Assembly: GCA_049611965.1 (NCBI GenBank)
Contig: JBMZBC010000001.1
Location: forward strand, 74,236-138,235
DNA from: UBA10364 sp049611965
GTDB lineage: Bacteria; Bacteroidota; Bacteroidia; Flavobacteriales; Schleiferiaceae
Reading direction: 5' to 3'
DNA: 64,000 bases
Shown here in pieces: positions 26,292 to 34,615 of this stretch; within the stretch, counting starts at the first letter, position 1, and every line of letters starts with the position of its first letter. A program made the translations under genes and the position numbers. The notes below the pieces were generated by a model. That model was not told the DNA's origin. It saw only the letters and a program-made list of their open reading frames with translations, and did no database searches.

Positions 26292-26987
26292 ATGCAACTC
26301 TTTCTAGGACATATTACCGGTAACGAATTTCAGCTCGATGCAGCAGAAGTTCAGCATTGTGTTAAAGTCCTAAGGAAATCTATTGGTGATAAAATTCACT
26401 TCATCACAGGCGATGGGAATCTTTATCAAGGTGAAATTTTATTCACCTCTAAAACAAAGGTTTATGGTTCTTTTAATAAAGTGAAATCCAACTTTGGCAC
26501 TGTCCCTTATTCCTTGACCATCGCGATCGCTCCAACTAAGAATATGGACCGCATAGAACTGTTCGTAGAAAAGGCTGTTGAAATGGGGATTGATACCATT
26601 GTGCCCATCATTTGCGACCACAGTGAGCGTAAAGTCATTAAGGAGGAGCGACTTCGAAAAATTGTTTTTAGCGCATCAAAACAGAGTTTAAAAGGAAGGC
26701 TAACTCAAGTACAGTCGGCTTTATCATTCAAGGAATTCATCGCTCAAGAACATTCCAACCTGTTAATAGCCCATTGTGAAAATGGTCATAAATCGTCGTT
26801 GAAAGAAGTTCTTGATGCCAATGTTGCAACAACTATTATGATTGGTCCTGAAGGAGATTTTTCTCCCGCGGAGATTCAATTGGCCATAGATGCTGGTGCT
26901 AAGCCAATTCATCTGGGCTCGAGCCGTCTTCGTACCGAAACTGCTGGCCTTGTGGCCGTGTCGACGGTGTACCAAGAGTTGGGATAA
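26292..26987 (+). CDS. rsmE: 16S rRNA (uracil(1498)-N3)-methyltransferase
   Basis: SPOUT-class enzyme that methylates N3 of U1498 in 16S rRNA. The 231 residues are normal: an N-terminal PUA-like domain with VQHCVKVLR, then the SPOUT domain with KNMDRIELFVEKAVEMGID, HSERKVIKEERL, SKQSLKGRLTQV, and the SAM knot IGPEGDFSPAEI and LGSSRLRTETAGLVAVS. The ATG comes directly after the rimK stop. The last 89 bases overlap the convergent rhomboid gene, and this stretch codes for the essential SAM knot, so the overlap is strongly constrained. Confident assignment. Confidence 0.95.
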   Translation: MQLFLGHITGNEFQLDAAEVQHCVKVLRKSIGDKIHFITGDGNLYQGEILFTSKTKVYGSFNKVKSNFGTVPYSLTIAIAPTKNMDRIELFVEKAVEMGIDTIVPIICDHSERKVIKEERLRKIVFSASKQSLKGRLTQVQSALSFKEFIAQEHSNLLIAHCENGHKSSLKEVLDANVATTIMIGPEGDFSPAEIQLAIDAGAKPIHLGSSRLRTETAGLVAVSTVYQELG

Positions 26988-27648
26988 CCTCCTCGAAATG
27001 CAACGAACGCTCCATGGGGTGTTTCCAATCGTCCCAGGGAACCTCCTCCTCTAAAATTGGCTTCTGGTCTTTAAGTGACTCAATAGGTTCAATCTTTCGA
27101 AACCAAACAGCGAGTAAAAAGCCTACTACTGCCCCACTCAAATGCCCTTCATAACTAATGGACGGATCGTGCGGCAACACTCCCCAAACAAAGCTTCCGT
27201 ATAAGAATACCATGAGCATACTCTGTGCGAGCAATCGTATGTGTAACCGTAGTACACCACTAAAGAATACAAATGCTACTAAAGCATACAGCCAAGCACT
27301 GGCGCCAATGTGAACATTTGGACGACCTATGAACCATAAAATAATGCCAGGTGCTAGTAAACTTATCCCCCACACCTTATCGAATACTTTTGGGAAACTG
27401 TAACGAATCAAGGCGCCAACAAAGAACAAACTAATAGTATTGCTCGTAATGTGATTCAAATCTCCATGCAACCAGGGAAAAGTAAGAGGTCCGTACCAAC
27501 TTCCTAAGTTTCCTGGTATTAATCCATGAGCACTCAGTGAGTTACCCGAGGCATGCTCAAAAGCAAAGATGAGCCATGCCGTAAGTACCCATAGACCAGG
27601 CCATAAGAACAGGCCCTTGTGAATTCCATATTTACTCCATTCCGACAT
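26899..27648 (-). CDS. Rhomboid-family intramembrane serine protease
   Basis: A 249-residue multi-pass membrane protein of the rhomboid family, which cleave transmembrane segments. The diagnostic HGDLNHITSN (61-70), the nucleophile in GASAWLYA (Ser117) and the catalytic His169 in GHLSGAVVGF are all present, so it should be active. Six membrane spans are visible. A hydrophilic C-terminal tail of about 65 residues follows the last span. Its final 29 codons lie antisense to the end of rsmE. The start codon is 26 bases from that of rarA, with promoter-like boxes facing both ways. Substrate unknown. Confidence 0.9.
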   Translation of the reverse strand: MSEWSKYGIHKGLFLWPGLWVLTAWLIFAFEHASGNSLSAHGLIPGNLGSWYGPLTFPWLHGDLNHITSNTISLFFVGALIRYSFPKVFDKVWGISLLAPGIILWFIGRPNVHIGASAWLYALVAFVFFSGVLRLHIRLLAQSMLMVFLYGSFVWGVLPHDPSISYEGHLSGAVVGFLLAVWFRKIEPIESLKDQKPILEEEVPWDDWKHPMERSLHFEEVIPTLGTPSTRPQGQQFRYEDGSSPDELA

Positions 27649-27652
27649 AGCG

Positions 27653-27670
27653 AAAAGATAGTTACTTTCG
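27653..27670. promoter_or_regulatory. Back-to-back -7-like boxes between rhomboid and rarA
   Basis: TATCTTTT on the minus strand (27653-27660) ends four bases before the rhomboid ATG; TACTTTCG on the plus strand (27663-27670) ends four bases before the rarA ATG. Each matches TAnnTTTG at seven of eight positions. Confidence 0.3.
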
Positions 27671-27674
27671 AATT

Positions 27675-28940
27675 ATGAAACCGCTTGCAGAACAGCTTCG
27701 ACCACAGACTTTGGACCAATATTTAGGCCAAGAACACCTCGTAGGTCAAAATGGCGCATTGCGCCGAAGCTTAGACATCGGTAGATTACCCTCAATCGTC
27801 CTTTGGGGACCACCAGGAGTTGGAAAAACAACGCTAGCCTTACTCCTGGCAAAAGAACTAGAAGCGCCTTTATATCAACTGAGTGCAGTAAGCGCTGGTG
27901 TCAAAGATGTGCGTGAAGTGCTCGCAACGGCAGAAAAGAAGAGTCTTTTTGACAGTAAGCGCCCTATTCTCTTTATCGATGAGATTCATCGTTTTAACAA
28001 GGGCCAACAAGATAGTCTACTCCATGCTGTCGAAAGAGGATGGATTACGCTCATTGGTGCTACTACAGAAAACCCATCTTTTGAAATAAACGCTGCATTA
28101 CTTTCCAGGATGCAAGTGTATGTATTGAATTCCCATTCTAAGGTAGATCTTACCAAGATGATTGATTTAGCGAATGCGACAGAATATGCTACCCTAAAGG
28201 AACTCAAGATCACCGCGCATGACTTCTTGATTCGCCAAAGTATGGGTGATGCAAGGAAGCTATACAATCTGGTTGAGCTCTGTTTTCAGCAAGGAAAATC
28301 GGGCATCCCTATTGACGAAGAATTCGCTCAAAATGTCTTAAGTAATGCACAAATTCGTTACGACAAAGGCGGTGATGAGCATTATAATGTCATTTCAGCA
28401 TTCATCAAATCCATTAGAGGCTCCGACCCACAAGCTGCGGTGTACTACCTCGCTCGAATGATCGAAGGAGGTGAAGATGTGAAGTTTATTGCGCGTAGAT
28501 TAATCATTTCCGCCGCAGAAGATATTGGTTTAGCCAATCCAAACGCATTAATGCTCGCCAATGAAACCTTTAGTGCTGTAGAGCGTGTTGGCTGGCCGGA
28601 AAGCAGAATTATCTTAAGCCAGTGTACTATCTATTTGGCAACTTCACCAAAATCAAATAGCGCTTACACAGCCATTGGCAAGGCGCAAAAATTGGTTCAA
28701 CAAACTGGGAATCTAGAAGTGCCAGATCACCTTAAAAATGCCTCAAGTGCGCTTTCAAAGGATTTAGGCCACGGCAAAGGGTATCTCTATCCACACGATC
28801 ACCCAGGAGGCTTCGTGTCTCAAGAATACTTACCAAAAGACATTAAAGGCAGTGTATTGTGGTCTCCTGCAGATAATGCTAAAGAGCAGCAGATCAGTGC
28901 TCAGCAAAAGGCAGTATGGAAAGATAAGTACGGCGGCTAA
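27675..28940 (+). CDS. rarA: Replication-associated recombination protein A (AAA+ ATPase)
   Basis: The 421-residue AAA+ protein of the RarA/MgsA/WRNIP1 family acts at stalled replication forks. It has the N-terminal LRPQTLDQYLGQEHLVG, Walker A GPPGVGKTTLA (about 53-63), Walker B LFIDEIHRF, the sensor GATTENPSFEIN, and the C-terminal RarA domain with GSDPQAAVYYLARMIEGGEDVKFIARRLI. Length and motifs are canonical. Its stop overlaps the stop of the convergent OmpA-type gene by four bases (CTAA). Assignment is confident. Confidence 0.95.
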   Translation: MKPLAEQLRPQTLDQYLGQEHLVGQNGALRRSLDIGRLPSIVLWGPPGVGKTTLALLLAKELEAPLYQLSAVSAGVKDVREVLATAEKKSLFDSKRPILFIDEIHRFNKGQQDSLLHAVERGWITLIGATTENPSFEINAALLSRMQVYVLNSHSKVDLTKMIDLANATEYATLKELKITAHDFLIRQSMGDARKLYNLVELCFQQGKSGIPIDEEFAQNVLSNAQIRYDKGGDEHYNVISAFIKSIRGSDPQAAVYYLARMIEGGEDVKFIARRLIISAAEDIGLANPNALMLANETFSAVERVGWPESRIILSQCTIYLATSPKSNSAYTAIGKAQKLVQQTGNLEVPDHLKNASSALSKDLGHGKGYLYPHDHPGGFVSQEYLPKDIKGSVLWSPADNAKEQQISAQQKAVWKDKYGG

Positions 28941-30856
28941 CGCAATTTAATTTCAGTTCGTCTGTTTAGTGCTCTTCCCTCCTCCGTATCGTTAGAAGCA
29001 ATCGGTATTTTCATGCCTTTTCCTTGAGCCATCAATCTAGAAGCATCAATTCCTTCATCAACTAACCACAGCAATACGGCCATAGCCCGGTCTTCACTGA
29101 GCCTCTGATTATAACTTTTTCCACCTTGGTTGTCGGTATGGCCTATAATGGTTGCATTTAGCTCTGGATTATCCACAAGAAGTTTCTTTAGTAGTCTCAA
29201 TTCTTGCGTACTAGCCAATAGTAATTCACTCTTATCAGTATCAAACAATAGGTTCCTTAGCACGAATGAATCTGCTGATTTCAATGGAGTAAGAGGCAAT
29301 TTATAAATCGTAGTAGCATCCATCAAATCATCCTTGGAAACTGTCGCTGAATAAGGTAAAAACCCTTTTTTATAGGCACTTACACGCACATCGCTGCCCC
29401 CATCGTGCATCGCCCTAACTAGGCCGGTGTTTTTCGAACTAGTACCTGCGTACAACTCTTGCTCATTTAAGGTTTTGAGTTTTACGTTAGCAAGCCCTAA
29501 TGGAACACCTGTGGCGGAATGAACCACTATAAAATCCTTAAATAGACGTTGCTCCGGTTTCATGTTCTCCGGGAGGGCGAATTCATACAAGTCCATCTCA
29601 GCCATAGCATCCAGATTTGGAATAATATCCTTTCCTCTATTGGAACTGAGGTAACCATGAGTACCGGCTGCATTTACCACTAATGAGAATTCATCCCCAA
29701 AACTATTCAAAGGAAAACCTAGATTTATTGGTTCAGACCAGGTGGAATCGGTATCTCTTTGTACCATAAAGAAATCTGAACCACCAATAGACGGACTGCG
29801 TTCTGAGACAAAGTACAACGTTTTCCCATCAAAGTGTATGAATGGACTGCGCTCACGACCTGATGAATTTACTTGTGAAGGCAACTTTTCTACGGACGAC
29901 CACACCCCTTCATCATCCTTATAAGCCACCATGATATCTAAATCTTCGGCTTGACTGTGCGAACCTCGAACGAAGTAAAGGGTCGTGCCATCTGGCCCCA
30001 ACGAAGGTTGACTCTCCCACCTCCTGGTATTTATTTTTCCTGGAAGCAATTCTGGGAACCCCCACCCTCTTGCGGGATCGTAATAGCTGTAGTACAAATC
30101 ACAACTCCCTACACCGTCTGGTCTGTTACAAGCTGTGAACACCATGTACTCTCCGTCAGCGCTAATACTAGAAGCCCCCTCATTTATACGAGTGTTTACA
30201 CGCCCTAAAACAGGCCTAGACCTGCTCTCCCAACCAGCTCCTGAGCGCTCGGCAACGAACAGATTTTCGTCAGTCGGAGCACCATCCTGAAGCATACGGG
30301 CTGTAAACAGCAACTTTTGATCGTCTCCAGTCGGCGAAGGAAAATATTCCATTTTTTCGTCGCTAAACACCAGTTTTACTACTTCCAAAGGAGCGCCTAC
30401 CGCCTTGTATTCTTCATACTTCTCCTTGGTGAATTTTAGGTTGTTTAGCGCCAATTCTGAAGCCCGGAATCGTTCCTTAGACATCCGAGCATTCTTCATG
30501 TATAGCTGATAAGAATCAATTGCCAGGTCAAATTCGCCAGCATACTTGTATACAATACTCTTCTTCAAATGGACACTTGAAAGCTCTTGAATCTGGAGCG
30601 CTCTATCGTAGTACTCTATTGACTGGAGAATATCACCTTCTTTAAACCGGCGGTCGCCAGCAAAAATCAAAGGTTGGTAATAGGTATCACCGCCTTTCTT
30701 GATGGCTTTTTCTAAATATACCCAACCATTCTCTTCATCGTTTTGCTTGAAAGCTTCTTTAGCTTTTTGAAATTGTGCGATGGCCGATTTGCTTTGTCCA
30801 TTTGTGGAAAAGCTCATCATAACAACTAAAAGAAATAGGTATAGGAATCGGCCCAT
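28937..30856 (-). CDS. OmpA-family protein with TPR, PD40 propeller and regulatory-like domains (PorE-like)
   Basis: A 639-residue exported protein. After a signal peptide (about 1-21) come TPR-like helices (about 25-150), then WD40-like/PD40 beta-propeller repeats (about 175-430; e.g. YFVSERSPSIGGSDFF), a small carboxypeptidase-regulatory-like beta domain (about 470-530), and a C-terminal OmpA peptidoglycan-binding domain with LFDTDKSEL, GHTDNQGGKSYNQRLSEDRA and NRRTEIKL. The same order of domains occurs in PorE of the type IX secretion system and in many Bacteroidota paralogues, so a T9SS role is possible but not shown. ATG 30856 was chosen because it starts a clean signal peptide; the open frame upstream is not signal-like. 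Confidence 0.85.
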   Translation of the reverse strand: MGRFLYLFLLVVMMSFSTNGQSKSAIAQFQKAKEAFKQNDEENGWVYLEKAIKKGGDTYYQPLIFAGDRRFKEGDILQSIEYYDRALQIQELSSVHLKKSIVYKYAGEFDLAIDSYQLYMKNARMSKERFRASELALNNLKFTKEKYEEYKAVGAPLEVVKLVFSDEKMEYFPSPTGDDQKLLFTARMLQDGAPTDENLFVAERSGAGWESRSRPVLGRVNTRINEGASSISADGEYMVFTACNRPDGVGSCDLYYSYYDPARGWGFPELLPGKINTRRWESQPSLGPDGTTLYFVRGSHSQAEDLDIMVAYKDDEGVWSSVEKLPSQVNSSGRERSPFIHFDGKTLYFVSERSPSIGGSDFFMVQRDTDSTWSEPINLGFPLNSFGDEFSLVVNAAGTHGYLSSNRGKDIIPNLDAMAEMDLYEFALPENMKPEQRLFKDFIVVHSATGVPLGLANVKLKTLNEQELYAGTSSKNTGLVRAMHDGGSDVRVSAYKKGFLPYSATVSKDDLMDATTIYKLPLTPLKSADSFVLRNLLFDTDKSELLLASTQELRLLKKLLVDNPELNATIIGHTDNQGGKSYNQRLSEDRAMAVLLWLVDEGIDASRLMAQGKGMKIPIASNDTEEGRALNRRTEIKLR

Positions 30857-30862
30857 TAAAAG

Positions 30863-30870
30863 TATTTTTG
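30863..30870 (+). promoter_or_regulatory. -7 box TATTTTTG for the NTPase-recQ-fmt genes
   Basis: Exact TAnnTTTG match in the small gap after the OmpA-type gene's start. The mRNA would start near 30875, which rules out the TTG at 30868 as start codon and supports TTG 30898. Confidence 0.5.
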
Positions 30871-30897
30871 TTCTTCTACGAAGATATCGCATACCCA

Positions 30898-31425
30898 TTG
30901 AAAACGACGAGAATTGTATTAACTGGTGCACCCGCAACAGGAAAAACCACTGTAAGCCAAGCATTAGAGGAGCTTGGACACCAAGTTTTTCACGAGCAAG
31001 CACGCGAAATTATCAGCGACAGCTTGGAGAAAGGCAGTGATATACTTCCTTGGAAGGACCTAATGGGCTTCACCGATGTGGTGTGGAACTTACGTAATAA
31101 GCAATACGATAGCGCTGTGTTGGGAACTAAAAGTTTTTACGACCGTACTGTTCTCGATTCGTATGCCTACCTTTTAAAAGGCAATGTAGTACCATTGGAT
31201 CGTTGGGTTAAGGACATGAATGAACGTCGCTTTGATAAGGTCTTCTTGCTGCCAGTATGGCCCGAAATACACGCATTGGATAGCGAACGTATGGAAACGC
31301 TTGAAGATTGTATGGAGGTAGAGAAGTTTATTATCGATGCTTACGAAGAATTAGGCTATGAACTCGTAGTAGTACCCAAAATCCCTGTAAAAGAGCGCGT
31401 TGCCTTCATTTTAGATAGGCTATGA
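30898..31425 (+). CDS. P-loop NTPase/kinase, AAA_28 (NadR-like kinase) type
   Basis: A 175-residue P-loop protein. TGAPATGKTTV near the N-terminus is the Walker A; FHEQAREIISD, FYDRTVLDSYAYL and VFLLPVWPEIHALDSER follow, a pattern shared with the AAA_28/NadR ribosylnicotinamide-kinase-like group. The true substrate is unknown. The start is TTG at 30898 (LKTTRIVLTGA), since homologues begin close to this segment and the promoter box lies before it; a TTG at 30868 would start inside the promoter. The gene overlaps recQ by four bases (ATGA). Confidence 0.8.
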   Translation: MKTTRIVLTGAPATGKTTVSQALEELGHQVFHEQAREIISDSLEKGSDILPWKDLMGFTDVVWNLRNKQYDSAVLGTKSFYDRTVLDSYAYLLKGNVVPLDRWVKDMNERRFDKVFLLPVWPEIHALDSERMETLEDCMEVEKFIIDAYEELGYELVVVPKIPVKERVAFILDRL

Positions 31426-33215
31426 TAGACAAAGCAAGGGCGGTATTAAAAAAGTATTGGGGCTACGATGATTTCCGTGGATTACAAGGAGAAATCATTA
31501 CCTCGACACTGTCTGGAAAAGATACCATTGGACTCTTGCCCACAGGAGGTGGCAAATCTATTTGCTACCAAATACCGGGAATCATCTACCCAGGAACTAC
31601 CCTAGTAATATCTCCTCTTGTTGCACTCATGGAGGACCAGCATAATGGATTGGTCCATCGAGGAATTAAAAGCTACCACTTCAAAGGCTCTTATTCGATC
31701 CGAAAACTCGATGAAGCATTCAGAAACCTCAGGTATGGAAAATACAAGTTCGCATTCCTAGCCCCAGAGAGATTATCAAATCCGTTGTTTCTTGAATACC
31801 TGAGCAATGCTGATATTTCATTAATCGCGATTGACGAAGCGCACTGCATTTCTCAATGGGGTTTCGATTTTCGACCGTCCTACCTAAATATTCACAAAGT
31901 CAAGGAAATACTTCCTGATATCCCTACTATAGCCTTAACAGCCTCTGCCACACCTCGCGTAAAGGTGGATTTACTTCAAGAGTTGCGCATTCCCAATGCT
32001 CAGGTTTTTGAAGGATCCGTTCGTAGAGACAACTTGATCCTTCACCGACACTTTACGCCAAATAAGGAAAAGCAGTTGTTACGGCTTATAACGAAACTTG
32101 AAGGCACGGGGATTATTTATGCAAAAACTCGACGAAGCTGTGAAGGGCTTAGCAAGTTACTCTCCAATGAAGGTTTTGAAAGTTGTTTCTACCATGCAGG
32201 AGTTGATGACGCCATTAAAATTAAGAACCAAGCTGCGTGGATTGCCAATGAGGTCAAAGTGATGGTAGCTACGACTGCGTTTGGGATGGGTATAGATAAA
32301 GGCGACGTGAGCTGGGTTGTGCATTGGGATGTTCCCGATACCTTGGAGGGGTACTATCAAGAAATCGGACGTGCAGGAAGAAATGGCGCTACGGGTAATA
32401 CACATTTGCTCTACAATCAATATGATTTCGAGCGGTTGAACAAAAGCATCGAAGAATTACCCGATATTCAAGCTGTAGAGACTTTTTATAAATCGTTTTG
32501 CAGCAAGCATCAGATAGCAATAGGTAGTGGACTAGAGGAAAAGATTGAATTCAATATTGTTGATCTAGCCAAACGATTTGATTTACCCATTCCGAAATTA
32601 CTAAACTTCATTAAGCTGATACAGCAACGAGGTTATTGGCAATTCATTGAATCTGCTTTTACTGTTCCTAAAATCAAGTTTACTTCTACCCCTGAAAATT
32701 GGAAGGGCCTTACTCAGGAATCAAAAGAAGTTCTCGTGGCCCTCTATAGAATGTATCCACTCGCTGTAGATGGACCTATTCGATTTGATCGAAAACGTAT
32801 GGCTGCAATGGCTATGCTAACCCCTTCTGATTTTGATACGTTGTTACTCTCGTTTCAGACCAAGGGGTTGATAGAATACCAGGCCGCAGACAACAAAAGT
32901 GCTATTCAGTTTATGGAACCGCGCCCTGCTGACAAGTACGTAAGCTTTCCTTCTAATTTTGTTGATGCTTATATCAATGCTAAAAAAGAGCGCACGATGG
33001 CGATGGTTGCTTTCTTAAAAAGTGAAGAATGCATGACCGCACAAATTGCGCATTACTTCGGTCAAACAGATGATACGTCTTGTGGCGTTTGCAGCGCATG
33101 TACTTTCAATCATTACCCAGATCCCACGATTATCGAGCAAATGCTAAGAGATGGTCATTCTTTTGATGATATTTGGTTCGATCTTAATTGCAACCCTGAT
33201 GAGCTCAAGAACTGA
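31422..33215 (+). CDS. recQ: RecQ-family ATP-dependent DNA helicase
   Basis: A 597-residue 3'-5' DNA helicase. Motif I TGGGKSICYQIP, motif II DEAHCISQWGFDFRPSY, SATPR, the GMGIDKGDVSWVVH motif and IGRAGRNG are complete. A C-terminal zinc-binding domain with SEECMTAQ and SCGVCSAC follows, but no HRDC domain is visible; the shorter length is common for Bacteroidota paralogues, so this may be a second RecQ rather than the main one. Co-transcribed with the preceding NTPase (ATGA overlap) and with fmt, whose start lies 17 bases inside this gene. Confidence 0.9.
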   Translation: MIDKARAVLKKYWGYDDFRGLQGEIITSTLSGKDTIGLLPTGGGKSICYQIPGIIYPGTTLVISPLVALMEDQHNGLVHRGIKSYHFKGSYSIRKLDEAFRNLRYGKYKFAFLAPERLSNPLFLEYLSNADISLIAIDEAHCISQWGFDFRPSYLNIHKVKEILPDIPTIALTASATPRVKVDLLQELRIPNAQVFEGSVRRDNLILHRHFTPNKEKQLLRLITKLEGTGIIYAKTRRSCEGLSKLLSNEGFESCFYHAGVDDAIKIKNQAAWIANEVKVMVATTAFGMGIDKGDVSWVVHWDVPDTLEGYYQEIGRAGRNGATGNTHLLYNQYDFERLNKSIEELPDIQAVETFYKSFCSKHQIAIGSGLEEKIEFNIVDLAKRFDLPIPKLLNFIKLIQQRGYWQFIESAFTVPKIKFTSTPENWKGLTQESKEVLVALYRMYPLAVDGPIRFDRKRMAAMAMLTPSDFDTLLLSFQTKGLIEYQAADNKSAIQFMEPRPADKYVSFPSNFVDAYINAKKERTMAMVAFLKSEECMTAQIAHYFGQTDDTSCGVCSACTFNHYPDPTIIEQMLRDGHSFDDIWFDLNCNPDELKN

Positions 33216-34125
33216 TACACGTATTGTATATATGGGAACGCCTGAATTTGCCGTCCCTCCTCTTGAAGCTTTGATAGAAGCCGGTTACACAATACCTGCT
33301 GTCATTACAGTTGCCGATAAGCCTGCAGGGCGTGGACGTAAACTACGAGAAAGCGCCGTTAAAGTATGTGCCGTTAGTAATGGCCTCAAGGTTTTACAGC
33401 CCACCAATCTAAAAGATGAAGACTTTATTGCTGAATTACGGTCGTTAAAAGCAGATCTGTTTATTGTTGTGGCGTTTAGAATGCTCCCTGAAGTTGTGTG
33501 GTCCATGCCAGCATTAGGTACATTTAACTTACACGGGTCATTATTACCGAAATATAGAGGTGCGGCGCCTATACATTGGGCAATTATTAACGGCGACCGT
33601 GCTACAGGACTCACAACGTTTTTATTAGACAAGAAAATAGATACTGGTGGAACTCTTTTGCAGGTTGAACATCCCATAAATGAAGGGATGACTACAGGCG
33701 AACTTCATAATGAACTTATGTCACTGGGGCCTGAGCTTGTCTTAAATACCGTTGAAGGTCTTGTTTCTGGCACGCTAAGCCCGATAGCTCAGAATAATGA
33801 GCTAGCTACGCATGCACCTAAACTCAATAAAGACAACAGTAAGCTTGATTTAACCAGATCTCCGAGCGAATTGACTCAACAAATCTTGGGACTCAACCCT
33901 TTTCCGGGCTCCTACTATGGAGATTTTAAGTTCATGAGGGCAAGGGTTAGTTCGCTAGGGCATGCCTCCGAAAAACCTGTTTTACGCGTTTCTGAAAAGC
34001 GTTTATTTCTTGATTACCCTCACGGAAGTGTTGAAATCACTGAGATTAAGCCTAACGGAAAGAAGAATATGGATGCAAAATCTTTCATAAACGGGCTTAA
34101 AGTGGCGGTTTTACCCCTTGATTAA
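33199..34125 (+). CDS. fmt: Methionyl-tRNA formyltransferase
   Basis: Formylates initiator Met-tRNA with 10-formyl-tetrahydrofolate. The 308 residues have RIVYMGTPEFAVPPL at the start, DKPAGRGRKL, the catalytic NLHGSLLPKYRGAAPIHWAIINGD (Asn, His and downstream Asp present as KKIDTGG follows), and the C-terminal OB-like domain with NPFPGSYY. The ATG at 33199 overlaps the recQ end by 17 bases and gives the normal length; earlier in-frame starts would lie deeper in recQ. No deformylase gene follows, unlike in many bacteria. Confidence 0.95.
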   Translation: MSSRTDTRIVYMGTPEFAVPPLEALIEAGYTIPAVITVADKPAGRGRKLRESAVKVCAVSNGLKVLQPTNLKDEDFIAELRSLKADLFIVVAFRMLPEVVWSMPALGTFNLHGSLLPKYRGAAPIHWAIINGDRATGLTTFLLDKKIDTGGTLLQVEHPINEGMTTGELHNELMSLGPELVLNTVEGLVSGTLSPIAQNNELATHAPKLNKDNSKLDLTRSPSELTQQILGLNPFPGSYYGDFKFMRARVSSLGHASEKPVLRVSEKRLFLDYPHGSVEITEIKPNGKKNMDAKSFINGLKVAVLPLD

Positions 34126-34209
34126 TAAGTGTTTGTACTCACTTTTGCTTCAAATCTGAGTTATTAACAATTTTTGCCAAATTTTTTTTTGCTCAACCCC
34201 CATGAATAC

Positions 34210-34239
34210 TTGGATAGAAGCAAATTTCGTCTATATTTG
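34210..34239 (+). promoter_or_regulatory. Bacteroidota promoter (TTG-N19-TATATTTG) of the HU gene
   Basis: TTG at 34210-34212, exactly 19 bases, then TATATTTG at 34232-34239. Leader of about 37 bases to the ATG at 34282, AT-rich. The best-formed protein-gene promoter in the window, as expected for an abundant protein. Confidence 0.75.
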
Positions 34240-34281
34240 GTAAGCATTCGTATTAATAACAACTAATAAAAACTAATTGCA

Positions 34282-34551
34282 ATGAACAAAGCACAATTGA
34301 TCGACGCAATGGCAGCAGACGCTGGCATCTCTAAAGCACAAGCTAAAGCAGCTTTGGATTCTTTTACTGGTAACGTAGGTTCTACACTAGCAGGCGGTGG
34401 CCGTGTATCTCTAGTAGGTTTCGGTTCTTTCTCAGTTTCAGAGCGTGCAGCTCGTGACGGTCGTAACCCACAAACTGGTGCAGTAATCAAAATCGCTGCT
34501 AAGAAAGTAGCTAAGTTTAAGGCTGGTGCTGATCTAAACGGTAAGCTCTAA
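34282..34551 (+). CDS. HU-family nucleoid DNA-binding protein
   Basis: An 89-residue HU/IHF-type histone-like protein that bends and compacts DNA. The N-terminal helices (MNKAQLIDAMAADAGISKAQAKAALD) and the beta-arm with GFGSFSVSERAARDGRNPQTG are textbook HU, with the arm proline retained in NPQTG. Codons are strongly biased to one set (GCA, GGT, CGT), unlike its neighbours, in line with high expression. It has its own strong promoter and a terminator 20 bases after the stop, so it is a single-gene unit. Confidence 0.97.
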   Translation: MNKAQLIDAMAADAGISKAQAKAALDSFTGNVGSTLAGGGRVSLVGFGSFSVSERAARDGRNPQTGAVIKIAAKKVAKFKAGADLNGKL

Positions 34552-34571
34552 TCCTTTACTGGACTTTGAAT

Positions 34572-34605
34572 AAAAAGCCCTCTCCGTTTGGAGGGGGCTT
34601 TTTTT
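34572..34605. terminator. Bidirectional rho-independent terminator
   Basis: Hairpin AAAAAGCCC-TCTCC, loop GTTT, GGAG-GGGGC, then a T run; As on the left arm give a T run on the other strand too. It ends the HU gene (+) and pdxH (-), whose stop is at 34616. Confidence 0.9.
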
Positions 34606-34615
34606 ATTCGCGTAT

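Noticed and set aside
30857..31003. Upstream extension of the OmpA-type gene to 31003
   Set aside because: The extra residues are antisense to the NTPase Walker A region and precede a clean signal peptide that begins at 30856.
30898..33215. NTPase plus RecQ-type helicase as a defence system
   Set aside because: RecQ motifs are those of the housekeeping helicase, the NTPase is a small NadR-like kinase, and fmt and HU follow. No nuclease or other effector is nearby, so the context is ordinary.
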